Source: Leptospiraceae bacterium (GTDB lineage Bacteria; Spirochaetota; Leptospiria; Leptospirales; Leptospiraceae). From it: a stretch of 40,771 nucleotides of DNA. Positions within the stretch are counted from its first letter, which is position 1; each line of letters starts with the position of its first letter. Where the stretch lies: positions 1 through 40,771 of the forward strand of contig JACKPB010000016.1 in NCBI GenBank assembly GCA_024233875.1, given 5' to 3'. This document shows positions 1-7,720 of the stretch, in pieces. The notes beneath the pieces are model-generated. The model saw only the letters and a list, made by a program, of their open reading frames with translations. It searched no databases and was not told the DNA's origin. The translations under genes and the position numbers were made by a program.

Positions 1-52
1 CAAAAATTCGGTCAATCGTTTATGTGTTAAATTTGGAAAAAATAACAAATTT

Positions 53-1276
53 CTATGGTGGTTTTTTGAGTCTAAAATATCCCCTGTCAAGGTCGTGAGT
101 TCGACGTAGCTTGTTTAATTCTCGAAATGCGGTGCCGGAGTAAACTACAGAATGTTCCATTTCTTTCCCACAATCAGGGCAGTTTACTGGTTTAGCATGG
201 AAGCTGTGCTCGATTGCTTGCATCCATGAAGTGTAGCGGATGAGTTCTAACTTTTTCCTAATGGATTGAGCGTAGATACCATAATATCGAATCATCTTGC
301 GACCCGGTTCCGGGAGGAAATAAAGCATTCTGTCCATGAAATCATATATGTCCATAGTAATGGTTCTATAGCTCTTCCTTCCAGTGCTCCTCTCTACCCA
401 TGATTTGTATCGGAAGGTTACTTTTTTGGAATCATGATCCACTTTAAGTATCTGGCTATTGTGAAAAAATCCGGTGGCTATGTATTCTGAAGTGCGAAAC
501 AATACTTCATTGCTATCCCCTTTGATTGGCTGAAAATAGACATGGAAGCCATTTTTATATCTTTGTTTGATTTGCTCCACTTCATCTTTTGTTAAAATTT
601 TCTCTCTTACAAGATGTTTGCAAAATGAATTCATCCAGGCAAAACGGAATGATTTATAGGATATAAAATTAGTCTTAAGAATTTCTCCGGTTTCTGTATT
701 CACAAGCTCTCGTGTTCCTACAAGATGAATGTGTGGGTTATAGTTTAGCGAATTACCACATTTGTGAAGGGTGGCAAGGATGCCTGGTTTACACGCTTTT
801 CTTTCTCTTACTGGGACTTTATTTGCTTTACAAAGCTCATCCCAATAAACTTTCGAAGAAAGGCTTATCATTTTTTCCGGGTGGTAATTTCGCTCTAAAA
901 GTATTTGCGAAATCTTTCCGGGAATGGTAAACGTTACATGATCATGCTGAAAATCAGTATCTAAAATCATGGAAAGGTTTACTGACCAACCAAATAATTT
1001 CTTTCGGTTACAGGATAAACAGAGTCGGGATTTACAAGAAAAGGGAACGACAAGAATTGTTTTACAGTCCTTACAGGTATATCTTTGAAATCCATTTTGG
1101 AAGTTACCACATTTGAGAAGCTTTTTGACTTCAAACACTTTACCGGAAGATGGTTTATTCTTACATGTCCTTAAATAGCTCTGCCATTGATTGATCCAGA
1201 TAGATTTGTATAGACTCCATCTCTCAAGAGCTGGAATATAACTTCTTTCAGTTTTATTTTCAGAACAGATATACAT
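53..1276 (-). CDS. IS91-family HUH transposase, single-tyrosine variant
   Basis: Rolling-circle type transposase of 407 aa, a usual length for the IS91/IS801/ISCR group. An N-terminal zinc-binding region has cysteines 68, 71, 81, 86 and 89. The HUH metal site is at residues 182-184 (PHIHLVG). The catalytic tyrosine is Y265 in SEYIATGFF, followed by the family's VTFRYKSW strand. IS91 itself has a second Tyr four residues later; here that position is Gly, as in single-Tyr ISCR-like enzymes. A C-terminal CPDCGKE zinc knuckle follows. The ORF looks intact. Upstream it abuts a truncated HsdR piece, so one element boundary probably lies near 1316-1335. The other end is at or beyond the window edge and cannot be seen. 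Family call is firm; element ends are inferred. Confidence 0.88.
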   Translation of the reverse strand: MYICSENKTERSYIPALERWSLYKSIWINQWQSYLRTCKNKPSSGKVFEVKKLLKCGNFQNGFQRYTCKDCKTILVVPFSCKSRLCLSCNRKKLFGWSVNLSMILDTDFQHDHVTFTIPGKISQILLERNYHPEKMISLSSKVYWDELCKANKVPVRERKACKPGILATLHKCGNSLNYNPHIHLVGTRELVNTETGEILKTNFISYKSFRFAWMNSFCKHLVREKILTKDEVEQIKQRYKNGFHVYFQPIKGDSNEVLFRTSEYIATGFFHNSQILKVDHDSKKVTFRYKSWVERSTGRKSYRTITMDIYDFMDRMLYFLPEPGRKMIRYYGIYAQSIRKKLELIRYTSWMQAIEHSFHAKPVNCPDCGKEMEHSVVYSGTAFRELNKLRRTHDLDRGYFRLKKPP

Positions 1277-1315
1277 ACTATATGATAGGCAAACAAAAGA
1301 ATAGTATTTAGTCCA

Positions 1316-1534
1316 TTAAATAAGAGGAGTGTTTTCAATAGCTTCCTTTTGATGATTTCTATCACCGATCTTATCTTCGATGTGTAGAGGAGTTAGTGGT
1401 TCTGAAAATTTTCTGAGATGAGCAATTCTTTCCAATTCATCTCTAGAGAAGAATCCCGAGATGAATCTTTCTGGTCTTGATTTTCTATCCCATAAGTAGA
1501 ATTGATTTCCATTTGTTAAAAACAGAAAAGGCAA
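1316..1534 (-). pseudogene. Type I restriction subunit R (HsdR) fragment
   Basis: About 65 codons resembling the stretch of HsdR between the N-terminal nuclease domain and the helicase: FLTNGNQFYLWDR, then SGFFSRDELERIAHLR, then EPLTPLHIEDKIGDRNHQKEAIE. In full-length HsdR the last motif (R-x-x-Q-x-E-A-I) leads into the Walker A helicase motif. Here the frame runs into five unrelated codons and a stop beside the IS91-type transposase. The 5' side is also lost: an in-frame TGA lies six codons upstream of the TTG used as start. It cannot encode a functional subunit. The likely cause is truncation by the IS91-like element. Confidence 0.72.
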
Positions 1535-1689
1535 GAAACCGTCCTTTTCTCAAATCAATAAGCTAATCATGAAAATGATTCTATGGAACTATCTTCTAAA
1601 AGAGAAAATTGAAAAGACTAAAATGGTAAATTTCAATTCCAGAGCCTAACAATCCAAATTTTTTTCTTAAATAGTGGAGACAGTCAGTA

Positions 1690-1790
1690 CTGTGATTTTT
1701 ATGATTCTTTTGATTATTTTGATTTCATATCCAACAATCATCTTTACTATTTAAAGCATCATAGAAATCATCTAATCAAATAAATCACAG
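1690..1790. repeat. Spaced inverted repeat (17-nt arms)
   Basis: The left arm 1690-1706 (CTGTGATTTTTATGATT) and the reverse complement of the right arm 1774-1790 match at 15 of 17 positions, with a 67-nt AT-rich interior. The interior also contains repeated TGATT motifs. It could be a MITE-like remnant or a cruciform-forming element. No open frame is present. Confidence 0.45.
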
Positions 1791-1906
1791 TTCAGACATT
1801 TTTTTGGGTTAGGGATGGGAGGGATTTAGTCTGCCATCAGTTTAGCAGACCGAAGCGATAGCGTAGTCCCGAACAGCCCGACCTGCTGGTTTACGGTTAT
1901 ATTCTC

Positions 1907-1933
1907 GTAGGGCAGGTTTAAAACCTGCCTTAC
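1907..1933. repeat. Compact palindrome, REP-like or terminator
   Basis: A 27-nt near-perfect palindrome. GTAGGGCAGGTTT reads into AAACCTGCCTTAC around a central A, with one G-T pair. No T-run follows on either strand, so a REP-type element or protein-binding site is as likely as a terminator. Confidence 0.5.
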
Positions 1934-1989
1934 TGATATTGGTAAAGTCAGCAAGGAACCCCCATCCTTACCAGAATAGGAAAGAAAGA

Positions 1990-2046
1990 ATGTCTTTACA
2001 AGATTTGGTTACATTGGGAAGTTTTATTCAGAGCAGCCCATTATGA
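1990..2046 (+). CDS. 18-aa leader ORF overlapping the AAA-ATPase-like gene
   Basis: ATG at 1990 encodes MSLQDLVTLGSFIQSSPL and stops in an ATGA overlap with the start of the downstream gene at 2043. A purine-rich ribosome-binding site (AGGAAAG) lies just upstream. The downstream ATG has no good Shine-Dalgarno of its own, so translational coupling is plausible. The peptide also resembles the beginning of small membrane proteins of the SLQDLVxLGSF type, so it may be a gene start left at a recombination junction. Nothing shows that it is expressed. Confidence 0.35.
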   Translation: MSLQDLVTLGSFIQSSPL

Positions 2047-3734
2047 AACTCAAAACACTACCTATTGGTCAGAGCGATTACAGAGAAATCATCACCCGAA
2101 ACCAGTTTTACGTGGATAAAACACTTCTTCTAAAGGAGTTGCTCGATTCGGGGAGCTTGGTATCGTTAATCGTGCGTCCTAGGAGATTTGGAAAGACTAC
2201 CAATCTTACCATGATCCGGTATTTTTTTGAGAAGCATCCCAACCTAGAGAACTGTGAATACCTTTTCAAAGATTTTAAGATTTGGAAAGAAGGGAGTGAA
2301 TACACAGACACTTGCGGGAAATATCCGGTTGTGTATCTGACATTGAAGGATATAAAAACTCCTGATTGGAAAGGGTGTGAGGAGAAATTAAAAAAACTAA
2401 TTGCAGATGAGTTTAAGAGACATAATTATTTATTGTCAGATGATTTACTAACCGTTCAAGATCGAATTGATTATGAAAGTATTCTCACAAGGGAATCAAG
2501 TATCAATGGATTAACTGATTCTCTCAAAACCCTCACCCAACACCTTTTCAACCACTACAAACAAAAAGTAATTGTGCTGATCGACGAATACGACACTCCC
2601 ATTCATGAAGCTTACGAAAGAGGATACTATACCCACATCGTGGACTTCTTGCGAGGTTTTTTGGGAACGGGTCTCAAGGACAATCCCTGTATTGAAAGAT
2701 CTGTGATTACAGGCATATTACGAATATCTAAAGAAAGCATTTTTTCGGATTTGAATAATTTTGATGTTTATTCAACACTCAATAATCAATACTCTGATCA
2801 ATTTGGTATGACAGAAAAGGAAGTTTGGGATGCGCTCGACTACTTTGGGCTAGAATCCTACAAAGAAGGTGTGAAGGATTGGTACAATGGGTATGTCTTT
2901 GGAAGTACAGATGGAATGTACAATCCGTGGTCGGTATTAAATTTCATGCACAAAAGTAGTGAGGGCTTACGACCACATTGGGTGAATACGAGTTCCAACC
3001 TTTTAGTAAAAAAATTATTAACCAATTCCGACTCTGTAGCAAAGAAAGATTTGGAACTACTCCTAACAGGTCAGGCGATCCAAAAAGAAGTCATCGTGGA
3101 TACTGTATTTGCGGATGTAGAAAAGAACAGCGAGACACTTTGGAGTTTTTTACTCTTCAGCGGTTACTTGAAAGTGACCAAACAAGAGATTATAAACAAA
3201 AAGCTCTTCTGTGACTTGATGATACCTAATAGAGAAGTCGAATATTTGTATGACAGATTTATTTCCTCTTGGCTCACAGAAAATTTACAATCCATAGAAC
3301 TAAATCTTCTCTTGAAAGGTTTATTAGAAGGAGATTCCAAAACTTTTGGCAAGTTCCTAAAGAAATTTGTTCTAAATTCGATGAGCTATTTTGACCCAAC
3401 AGGAACTGAACCTGAAAAGGTGTATCACGCTTTTGTGCTGGGACTCTTATTGCAACTATCGGATCAATACCGAGTCCAGTCCAATCGGGAAAGTGGCTAT
3501 GGTCGGTATGATATCATGCTAATTCCAAAGTCTAGCACTAAGAATGGGATTATAATAGAATTTAAAAAAGTAGAACATGATGAGAAAGAAACTCTGGAAA
3601 CTGCTGTGGAATCTGCTCTCCATCAAATCGAAGACAAGCAGTATGAATCTGAACTCAAAGGATTGGGGATCGCTACTATTTTTAAATATGGAATTGCTTT
3701 TGATGGGAAGGAAGTATTGGTGAGGATGGGGTGA
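2043..3734 (+). CDS. AAA-ATPase-like / PD-(D/E)XK protein (DUF1703 type), copy 1
   Basis: 563 aa with the AAA-ATPase-like plus PDDEXK_9 architecture. The N-terminus has the family hallmark LPIGQSDYREII then YVDKT. A Walker-A-like RPRRFGKT is at about residues 45-52, Walker B LIDEYDTPI at about 178-186, and WYNGY near 280. The C-terminal nuclease-fold core has RYDIML near 487 and IIEFKK near 504 (D, then E-x-K). Length is normal and the frame intact. The true role of this family is not settled; such genes occur in many copies in some spirochaetes, Bacteroidetes and anaerobes, and a nuclease or defence/toxin function is only inferred. It starts in an ATGA overlap with an 18-aa leader ORF. A second member lies at 25605. 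Confidence 0.85.
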   Translation: MKLKTLPIGQSDYREIITRNQFYVDKTLLLKELLDSGSLVSLIVRPRRFGKTTNLTMIRYFFEKHPNLENCEYLFKDFKIWKEGSEYTDTCGKYPVVYLTLKDIKTPDWKGCEEKLKKLIADEFKRHNYLLSDDLLTVQDRIDYESILTRESSINGLTDSLKTLTQHLFNHYKQKVIVLIDEYDTPIHEAYERGYYTHIVDFLRGFLGTGLKDNPCIERSVITGILRISKESIFSDLNNFDVYSTLNNQYSDQFGMTEKEVWDALDYFGLESYKEGVKDWYNGYVFGSTDGMYNPWSVLNFMHKSSEGLRPHWVNTSSNLLVKKLLTNSDSVAKKDLELLLTGQAIQKEVIVDTVFADVEKNSETLWSFLLFSGYLKVTKQEIINKKLFCDLMIPNREVEYLYDRFISSWLTENLQSIELNLLLKGLLEGDSKTFGKFLKKFVLNSMSYFDPTGTEPEKVYHAFVLGLLLQLSDQYRVQSNRESGYGRYDIMLIPKSSTKNGIIIEFKKVEHDEKETLETAVESALHQIEDKQYESELKGLGIATIFKYGIAFDGKEVLVRMG

Positions 3735-3740
3735 TTGTTA

Positions 3741-4012
3741 TCTTTCTAGGAAAGTAGTCTAGGAGTATTCATAAAAGAACTCCTATAAAAGTTCCGTGGT
3801 TTGGCTTCTCTCACCATCCATCTCTCCTTGCCCTTCTGTTGAAACCTCTAGCAGATCCAAAATAGGGAAGCTGAGAGGTTAAATTTTTCTTTCTAGGAAT
3901 GTAGTCTAGAAAATTCATAAAAGGACTCCTATAAAAGTTCCGAATCTCTCTGTGTCCCTATCTCAGAACCTCAATCAATCCCAAAATAGCGAAGCTGAGG
4001 GGGTTAAATTTT
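3741..4012. repeat. Two-copy imperfect tandem repeat (~148 and ~124 nt)
   Basis: Unit 1 (3741-3888) and unit 2 (3889-4012) share the same beginning (TCTTTCTAGGAA, then GTAGTCTAG, ATTCATAAAAG, CTCCTATAAAAGTTCC) and the same end (CCAAAATAG, GAAGCTGAG, GGTTAAATTTT). Their middles differ in length and sequence. Each unit holds a short self-complementary AGGAGT/ACTCCT-type region. No coding frame is evident. Unit 2 ends where the integrase-repeat fragment begins, so the repeat may mark a recombination junction. Confidence 0.6.
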
Positions 4013-4135
4013 AAACTATGTACAAATTCTCTAGCATCTTCAAAAGAGCGATATTCTTTTTGTTGATTTGCGATAGTTCCAGTCCCAAGCCAATCACCCA
4101 TCCCTATCCAACCTTTATTTTTATAGGTTCCCTCT
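4006..4135 (-). pseudogene. Fragment of an integrase-repeat-type protein
   Basis: On the minus strand this encodes TYKNKGWIGMGDWLGTGTIA then YRSFEDAREFVHSLKF. That is one repeat boundary of the protein family that carries tandem YxSFxxARxFVxxL ... NKGWxxWGDWLGT units, often annotated as phage-integrase-like repeats and found in large helicase or integrase-associated proteins. The piece is cut on its upstream side exactly at the IS21 left terminus and on its downstream side at the tandem repeat ending at 4012. The rest of the gene is not found on the far side of the IS, so more than a simple insertion occurred. Confidence 0.55.
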
Positions 4136-4230
4136 TGTGAAAGGAAAGTGAAATTCCCCAGTCTGTGGAAAATAGAATTCCCCACCTGAAGAAATTAGAT
4201 TTTTTAAAAAAGGGAAAATAGAAATCCCCA
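4136..4230 (+). repeat. IS21 left terminus with three repeat boxes
   Basis: The outer box 4136-4160 matches the right terminus at 21 of 25 positions. Further direct copies with core GGAAAATAGAATTCCCCA lie at 4167-4184 and (with AAAT) 4213-4230. Such repeated boxes bind the IstA transposase in IS21-type elements. Confidence 0.75.
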
Positions 4231-4269
4231 GTTTTGACAGATAGAGGTTAAAGAAAATACCCTACTAGA

Positions 4270-5802
4270 ATGGTAAAAAAGGGTATGTATAAAAAAATAC
4301 AGGAACAGAAGAAGCTCGGCTACAGTATTTCAGAAATTTCGAGAATGAATAGTCTCGATCGAAAAACTACCAGAAAATACTATTCGATGAACCCCGAAGA
4401 ATTCAGTGCATATTTTGCATCAAAATCAAATAGGGAGAAGAAACTAGATGATTACAAAGAATGTATTTTAGAACTCTATGAATTGAATAACTTTCAGAAA
4501 TTGAATATGTCAGCTGTTTTCGATTACCTGGAAGAACGATTTGGAGCTCTGAAATGTACAGAAAAGACATTAAGAAATTATGTTCATCATTTGAAATATA
4601 ACAATGATATCAAACTGAAATCAAATGTCAGAATGTTTCAAAAAGTAAAAGAATTACCTTTGGGTAAGCAGATGCAGTTGGATTTCGGACAATATCAATT
4701 TGCTTCAGGATTGAAAGTGTATATTTTTGCAGCGGTTCTCTCTTCGAGTAGATATAAATATATATCGCTTCAGGAGCATCCATTTAAAACAAGAGATGTA
4801 ATACAACATCTCATTGAATGCTTTGATACAATCGGTGGTTTACCCGAAGAAATAGTAATAGATCAGGATACAACTATGGTTGTATCAGAAAATCATGGTG
4901 ATATAATTTATACTAAAGAATTTCATGAGTTTAAATCAGAAATGAATTTCTCCATGTATGTATGTCGTAAGGCAGATCCGGAATCAAAAGGGAAAGTAGA
5001 AAATCTTGTCGGATTTGTTAAGAAAAATTTTTTTAGTATTCGCAACTACTTTGATATCAATTCTATATCAGAAGATCTCTCCAAATGGTTAAGAAGACGT
5101 GCTAATGGGAAAATATCTATTTCTACAGGACTCATCCCTGAGGAAGTTCTTAAGTTAGAACAGGAATATTTAAAGCCTATACGGAGTTCCATATTTCGTA
5201 ATTCTACACAACATAGGGAAAAAAGAACAGTTTCAGAGAAAAGCTATATTTCCTTTAAATCATGCCTGTATTCGATACCGGTTGAATACAAATCTAAAAC
5301 CGTAGATATTGAATTTGGCAGTGAGAATCTAAATATTTATTTTCAAAATAAACTGATTGCTACTCATAAAATCTCAATATTTAAAGGAAAAACCGTCAAT
5401 ATCAGGGAGCACTTCAGAGAAACTCCCAGAACAGCAAAGACACTCAAAGAAGAGGCATACAGCCTGTATGATTTTTCGGAATGGAAAGAATTTGTAATGA
5501 ATAATTTCAAATTTTATCCACGATATGTAAGGGACCAAAGTATATATGCCAGAAAGCATCTCAGTGAAAATATTGAAATCAATATTTTGAAAGAATCTAT
5601 TAAATATTGTTCTGACAACCAATTGTATTCTTTCAGAAATTTATATGAAACATATAAGGTATATCTAAATGAATCTTCCTTACCTAAGCCCAAGAGTGAA
5701 AAAATATTCAAGCCAATCAATTCTAACAGATCCGGAATAAAAGTGAAAACTAGAGATATAGGATTCTATTCTTCTTTTGCTACTGAAAAAGGATCGGTAT
5801 GA
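4270..5802 (+). CDS. istA: IS21-family transposase IstA
   Basis: 510-aa DDE transposase. The N-terminal helix-turn-helix (KLGYSISEISRMNSLDRKTTRKYY, about residues 14-37) contacts the terminal repeats. The RNase H-fold catalytic core has D138 (MQLDFGQY), D198 (IVIDQDT) and E244 (SKGKVEN), the expected DDE set. The beta-barrel-like C-terminal domain is present. ATG at 4270 was chosen; an in-frame ATG at 4285 is also possible. It is followed directly by istB, whose start lies one base past this stop, so the two are co-translated. The frame is intact and the enzyme is probably active. Confidence 0.93.
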   Translation: MVKKGMYKKIQEQKKLGYSISEISRMNSLDRKTTRKYYSMNPEEFSAYFASKSNREKKLDDYKECILELYELNNFQKLNMSAVFDYLEERFGALKCTEKTLRNYVHHLKYNNDIKLKSNVRMFQKVKELPLGKQMQLDFGQYQFASGLKVYIFAAVLSSSRYKYISLQEHPFKTRDVIQHLIECFDTIGGLPEEIVIDQDTTMVVSENHGDIIYTKEFHEFKSEMNFSMYVCRKADPESKGKVENLVGFVKKNFFSIRNYFDINSISEDLSKWLRRRANGKISISTGLIPEEVLKLEQEYLKPIRSSIFRNSTQHREKRTVSEKSYISFKSCLYSIPVEYKSKTVDIEFGSENLNIYFQNKLIATHKISIFKGKTVNIREHFRETPRTAKTLKEEAYSLYDFSEWKEFVMNNFKFYPRYVRDQSIYARKHLSENIEINILKESIKYCSDNQLYSFRNLYETYKVYLNESSLPKPKSEKIFKPINSNRSGIKVKTRDIGFYSSFATEKGSV

Positions 5803-5803
5803 T

Positions 5804-6535
5804 ATGAAACTTGATAATGAAACTAATGATATGCTTACAAATCTTTCACTTAGAGGAATGAAGGATAATTTAAATAAGGTAATTAATCTTGCAGAAAAGA
5901 AAAATCTCTCTTATCTGAACTTTTTAAACCAACTTCTAAAATCAGAAATCGATGATCGTATAAGGAGAAGGTTACAGAGAAATTTTTCTGCTGCTCATTT
6001 CCCTTCCGAGAAAAGGATAGAAAATTTTACTGTAAACCTGGTAAAAGGAATTAGTAAATTAGATATTTCTAATTTGAATGATTTGTCATGGATTGACAGA
6101 AATGAGAATATTCTATTCTTGGGTCCTCCAGGTGTGGGAAAAACTCATCTGGCTATTTCTCTTGGATATCTTGCCGTAGAAAATGGGTATACAGTTTGTT
6201 TTGAAAGGGTTACGAATCTTATGAAATTACTCAGAACTTCATTAACCCAGAGATCTTCTGAATTTCGTATCAAAAAATTAACTAATGTAAATCTACTTAT
6301 TATTGATGAAATTGGTTATACGCAGATAGATAAGAGAGAAGCAAATCTATTTTTCAATTTAGTTTCTGAAGTTTATGAAAAGTCTTCTATTGTTCTTACT
6401 TCAAATAAATCATTTGAAGATTGGGCTGAGATGCTGGGAGATCCTATCATGACGACTGCTCTTCTTGACAGATTGTTGCACCATTCAAAAGTATTCAATT
6501 TAGAAGGAAACTCCTTCAGACTCCAAAAATCTTAA
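5804..6535 (+). CDS. istB: IS21-family AAA+ helper protein IstB
   Basis: DnaC-like AAA+ ATPase of 243 aa that selects target DNA and activates IstA. Walker A GPPGVGKTH is at about residues 107-115 and Walker B LLIIDEIGY near 163. The sensor region VLTSNKSFEDW and the closing DRLLHHSKVFNLEGNSFR are typical of IstB. ATG at 5804 is preferred over the upstream TTG at 5777, because it sits 10 nt after AGGA (5790-5793) and avoids a nine-codon overlap with istA. The frame is intact. Confidence 0.92.
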   Translation: MKLDNETNDMLTNLSLRGMKDNLNKVINLAEKKNLSYLNFLNQLLKSEIDDRIRRRLQRNFSAAHFPSEKRIENFTVNLVKGISKLDISNLNDLSWIDRNENILFLGPPGVGKTHLAISLGYLAVENGYTVCFERVTNLMKLLRTSLTQRSSEFRIKKLTNVNLLIIDEIGYTQIDKREANLFFNLVSEVYEKSSIVLTSNKSFEDWAEMLGDPIMTTALLDRLLHHSKVFNLEGNSFRLQKS

Positions 6536-6577
6536 TAAAGGAAAATAATTCTTTTAGGGATTTTTTTTGACTCTAAC

Positions 6578-6626
6578 TGGGGATTCTTATTTTCCCTTAC
6601 ATGGGGAATTCTATTTTCCATTCACA
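6578..6626 (-). repeat. IS21 right terminus with two repeat boxes
   Basis: Read on the minus strand, the outer box 6602-6626 begins TGTGAATGGAAAATAG, and an inner box at 6578-6595 has core GGAAAATAAGAATCCCCA. Both match the left-end boxes. The terminal CA on the plus strand at 6625-6626 marks the element boundary. Confidence 0.75.
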
Positions 6627-6627
6627 G

Positions 6628-6967
6628 CTGTTCATCGTCGATGATTCGGACTGTTCATCGTCGATGATTCGGACTGTTCATCGTCGATGATTCGGACTGT
6701 TCATCGTCGATGATTCGAACTGTTTGTCGTGATGATTGGGACTGTTTGTCGTGATGATTGGAACTGTTTGTCGTGATGATTCGGGCTGTTCATCGTCGAT
6801 GATTCGGACTGTTTATCGTGATGATTCGGACTGTTCATCGTCGATGATTCGGACTGTTCTTCGTGGATGATTCGGGCTGTTCATCGTCGATGATTCGGAC
6901 TGTTCATCGTGATGATTCGGACTGTTCATCGTCGATGATTCGGACTGTTCTTCGTGGATGATTCGGG
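6628..6967. repeat. 15-unit tandem array of 22/23-nt repeats
   Basis: Fifteen head-to-tail units: ten of 23 nt and five of 22 nt, 340 nt in all. The commonest unit is CTGTTCATCG followed by TCGATGATTCGGA. Its core CATCG-T-CGATG is self-complementary. Variants interleave in order: TTTGTCGTGATG units 5-7, TTTATCGTGATG unit 9, TTCTTCGTGGATG units 11 and 15. The alternating lengths rule out a continuous reading frame. There are no unique spacers, so it is not a CRISPR array. It begins one base after the IS21 right end. Confidence 0.93.
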
Positions 6968-7394
6968 CGATCTTGCTTTATTATAGATTCTGGGTGAATA
7001 GAATTTAGATTATAGGGTACCTCTAAAAAATCGTTTCAAAGGGCTTTTTAAAGGTGAGAAATTTCTTGGGATTCCTTCTCCAAACTTCGATTTATTCATG
7101 AAATATTGAAGAATTTGAAATAAGAATTTCTACTACAAAATTTCAAAAAAAGGTTGCTGGACGTTTCCAAAACATAAATGACGTGCCCGGCATCCCTCAT
7201 CTTTAAAATGAAAGTTTAAATATTTATGAGGGGTATAGATGTATTTTTTTCAAATTAGCATTTTGTTGGTTGCTTTAAAATGATGTATTCATACAAACCT
7301 TAACTTAATAAAAAACTCGTTCCCATAGAGGAATATACAAATTTCTTCTTTCTTTTTGACCTAAATATATTATTTATACATCAAAGGCAACATA
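6968..7394. other. AT-rich gene-free spacer
   Basis: No supported gene on either strand between the tandem array and the Mrr-like fragment. A TTGACC hexamer at 7356-7361 lies about 35 nt before the next ATG, but no matching -10 box sits at a normal distance, so no promoter is called. Confidence 0.4.
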
Positions 7395-7718
7395 ATGACA
7401 AATCAAGACAAAACTCAAACTTTCTTCGGAATTGAAAAACTTCTGTATAATTACCGCACTGTATCTCAATCGGAACGGGAGAAAGGGACTTATTTTGAAG
7501 AGATGGTTCTTGTTTATTTGAAAAATGAACCTATTTATAAAGACTTTTATAGTGACGTATGGAAATTTTCGGATTGGGCTAGGGAATTTGGTCATGATGC
7601 CCATGATACAGGGATTGATCTGGTAGCCAGAACCCAGGGGACCCAAGAGTTTCATGCGATCCAATACAAATTTTATGCAGAAGATCATATTGTTTTCAGT
7701 AAAAATTATCTAAAATAA
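7395..7718 (+). pseudogene. Truncated Mrr-like N-terminus of a large restriction helicase
   Basis: 107 codons resembling the N-terminal domain of large type ISP-like or DEAD/DEAH restriction helicases: SEREKGTYFEEMVLVYLKNE, VWKFSDWAREFGHDAHDTGIDLVAR, then EFHAIQYKFYAEDH. The D-L-V...Q-Y-K arrangement (about residues 75-92) is the Mrr-type PD-(D/E)XK core. Known relatives continue for well over a thousand residues; this one turns into unrelated FSKNYLK and stops two bases before the UvrD-type gene. The nuclease core may be complete enough to fold, so a small independent nuclease cannot be excluded, but a truncated remnant is more likely. Confidence 0.65.
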
Positions 7719-7720
7719 AT

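Larger units (their letters stand above)
1535..1989. other. Gene-free spacer with two palindromic elements
   Basis: No coding sequence is supported on either strand. The stretch holds the spaced inverted repeat at 1690-1790 and the compact palindrome at 1907-1933, both listed separately. Between them is a slightly GC-richer segment (about 1835-1900). Confidence 0.5.
4136..6626 (+). mobile_element. IS21-family insertion sequence, 2491 bp
   Basis: A complete-looking IS21 element: terminal inverted repeats beginning TGTGAA, internal copies of the terminal repeat at both ends (the multiple transposase-binding sites typical of IS21), and intact istA and istB in that order. The left end at 4136 interrupts an integrase-repeat gene. 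The right end at 6626 lies one base before a tandem array. The flanks (CCCTCT before, GCTGTT after) show no matching 4-8 bp target duplication. Either a deletion or recombination followed insertion, or the ends come from two different copies. Confidence 0.85.

Noticed and set aside
6628..6967. CRISPR array
   Set aside because: Units are contiguous with no unique spacers, and no cas genes are nearby.
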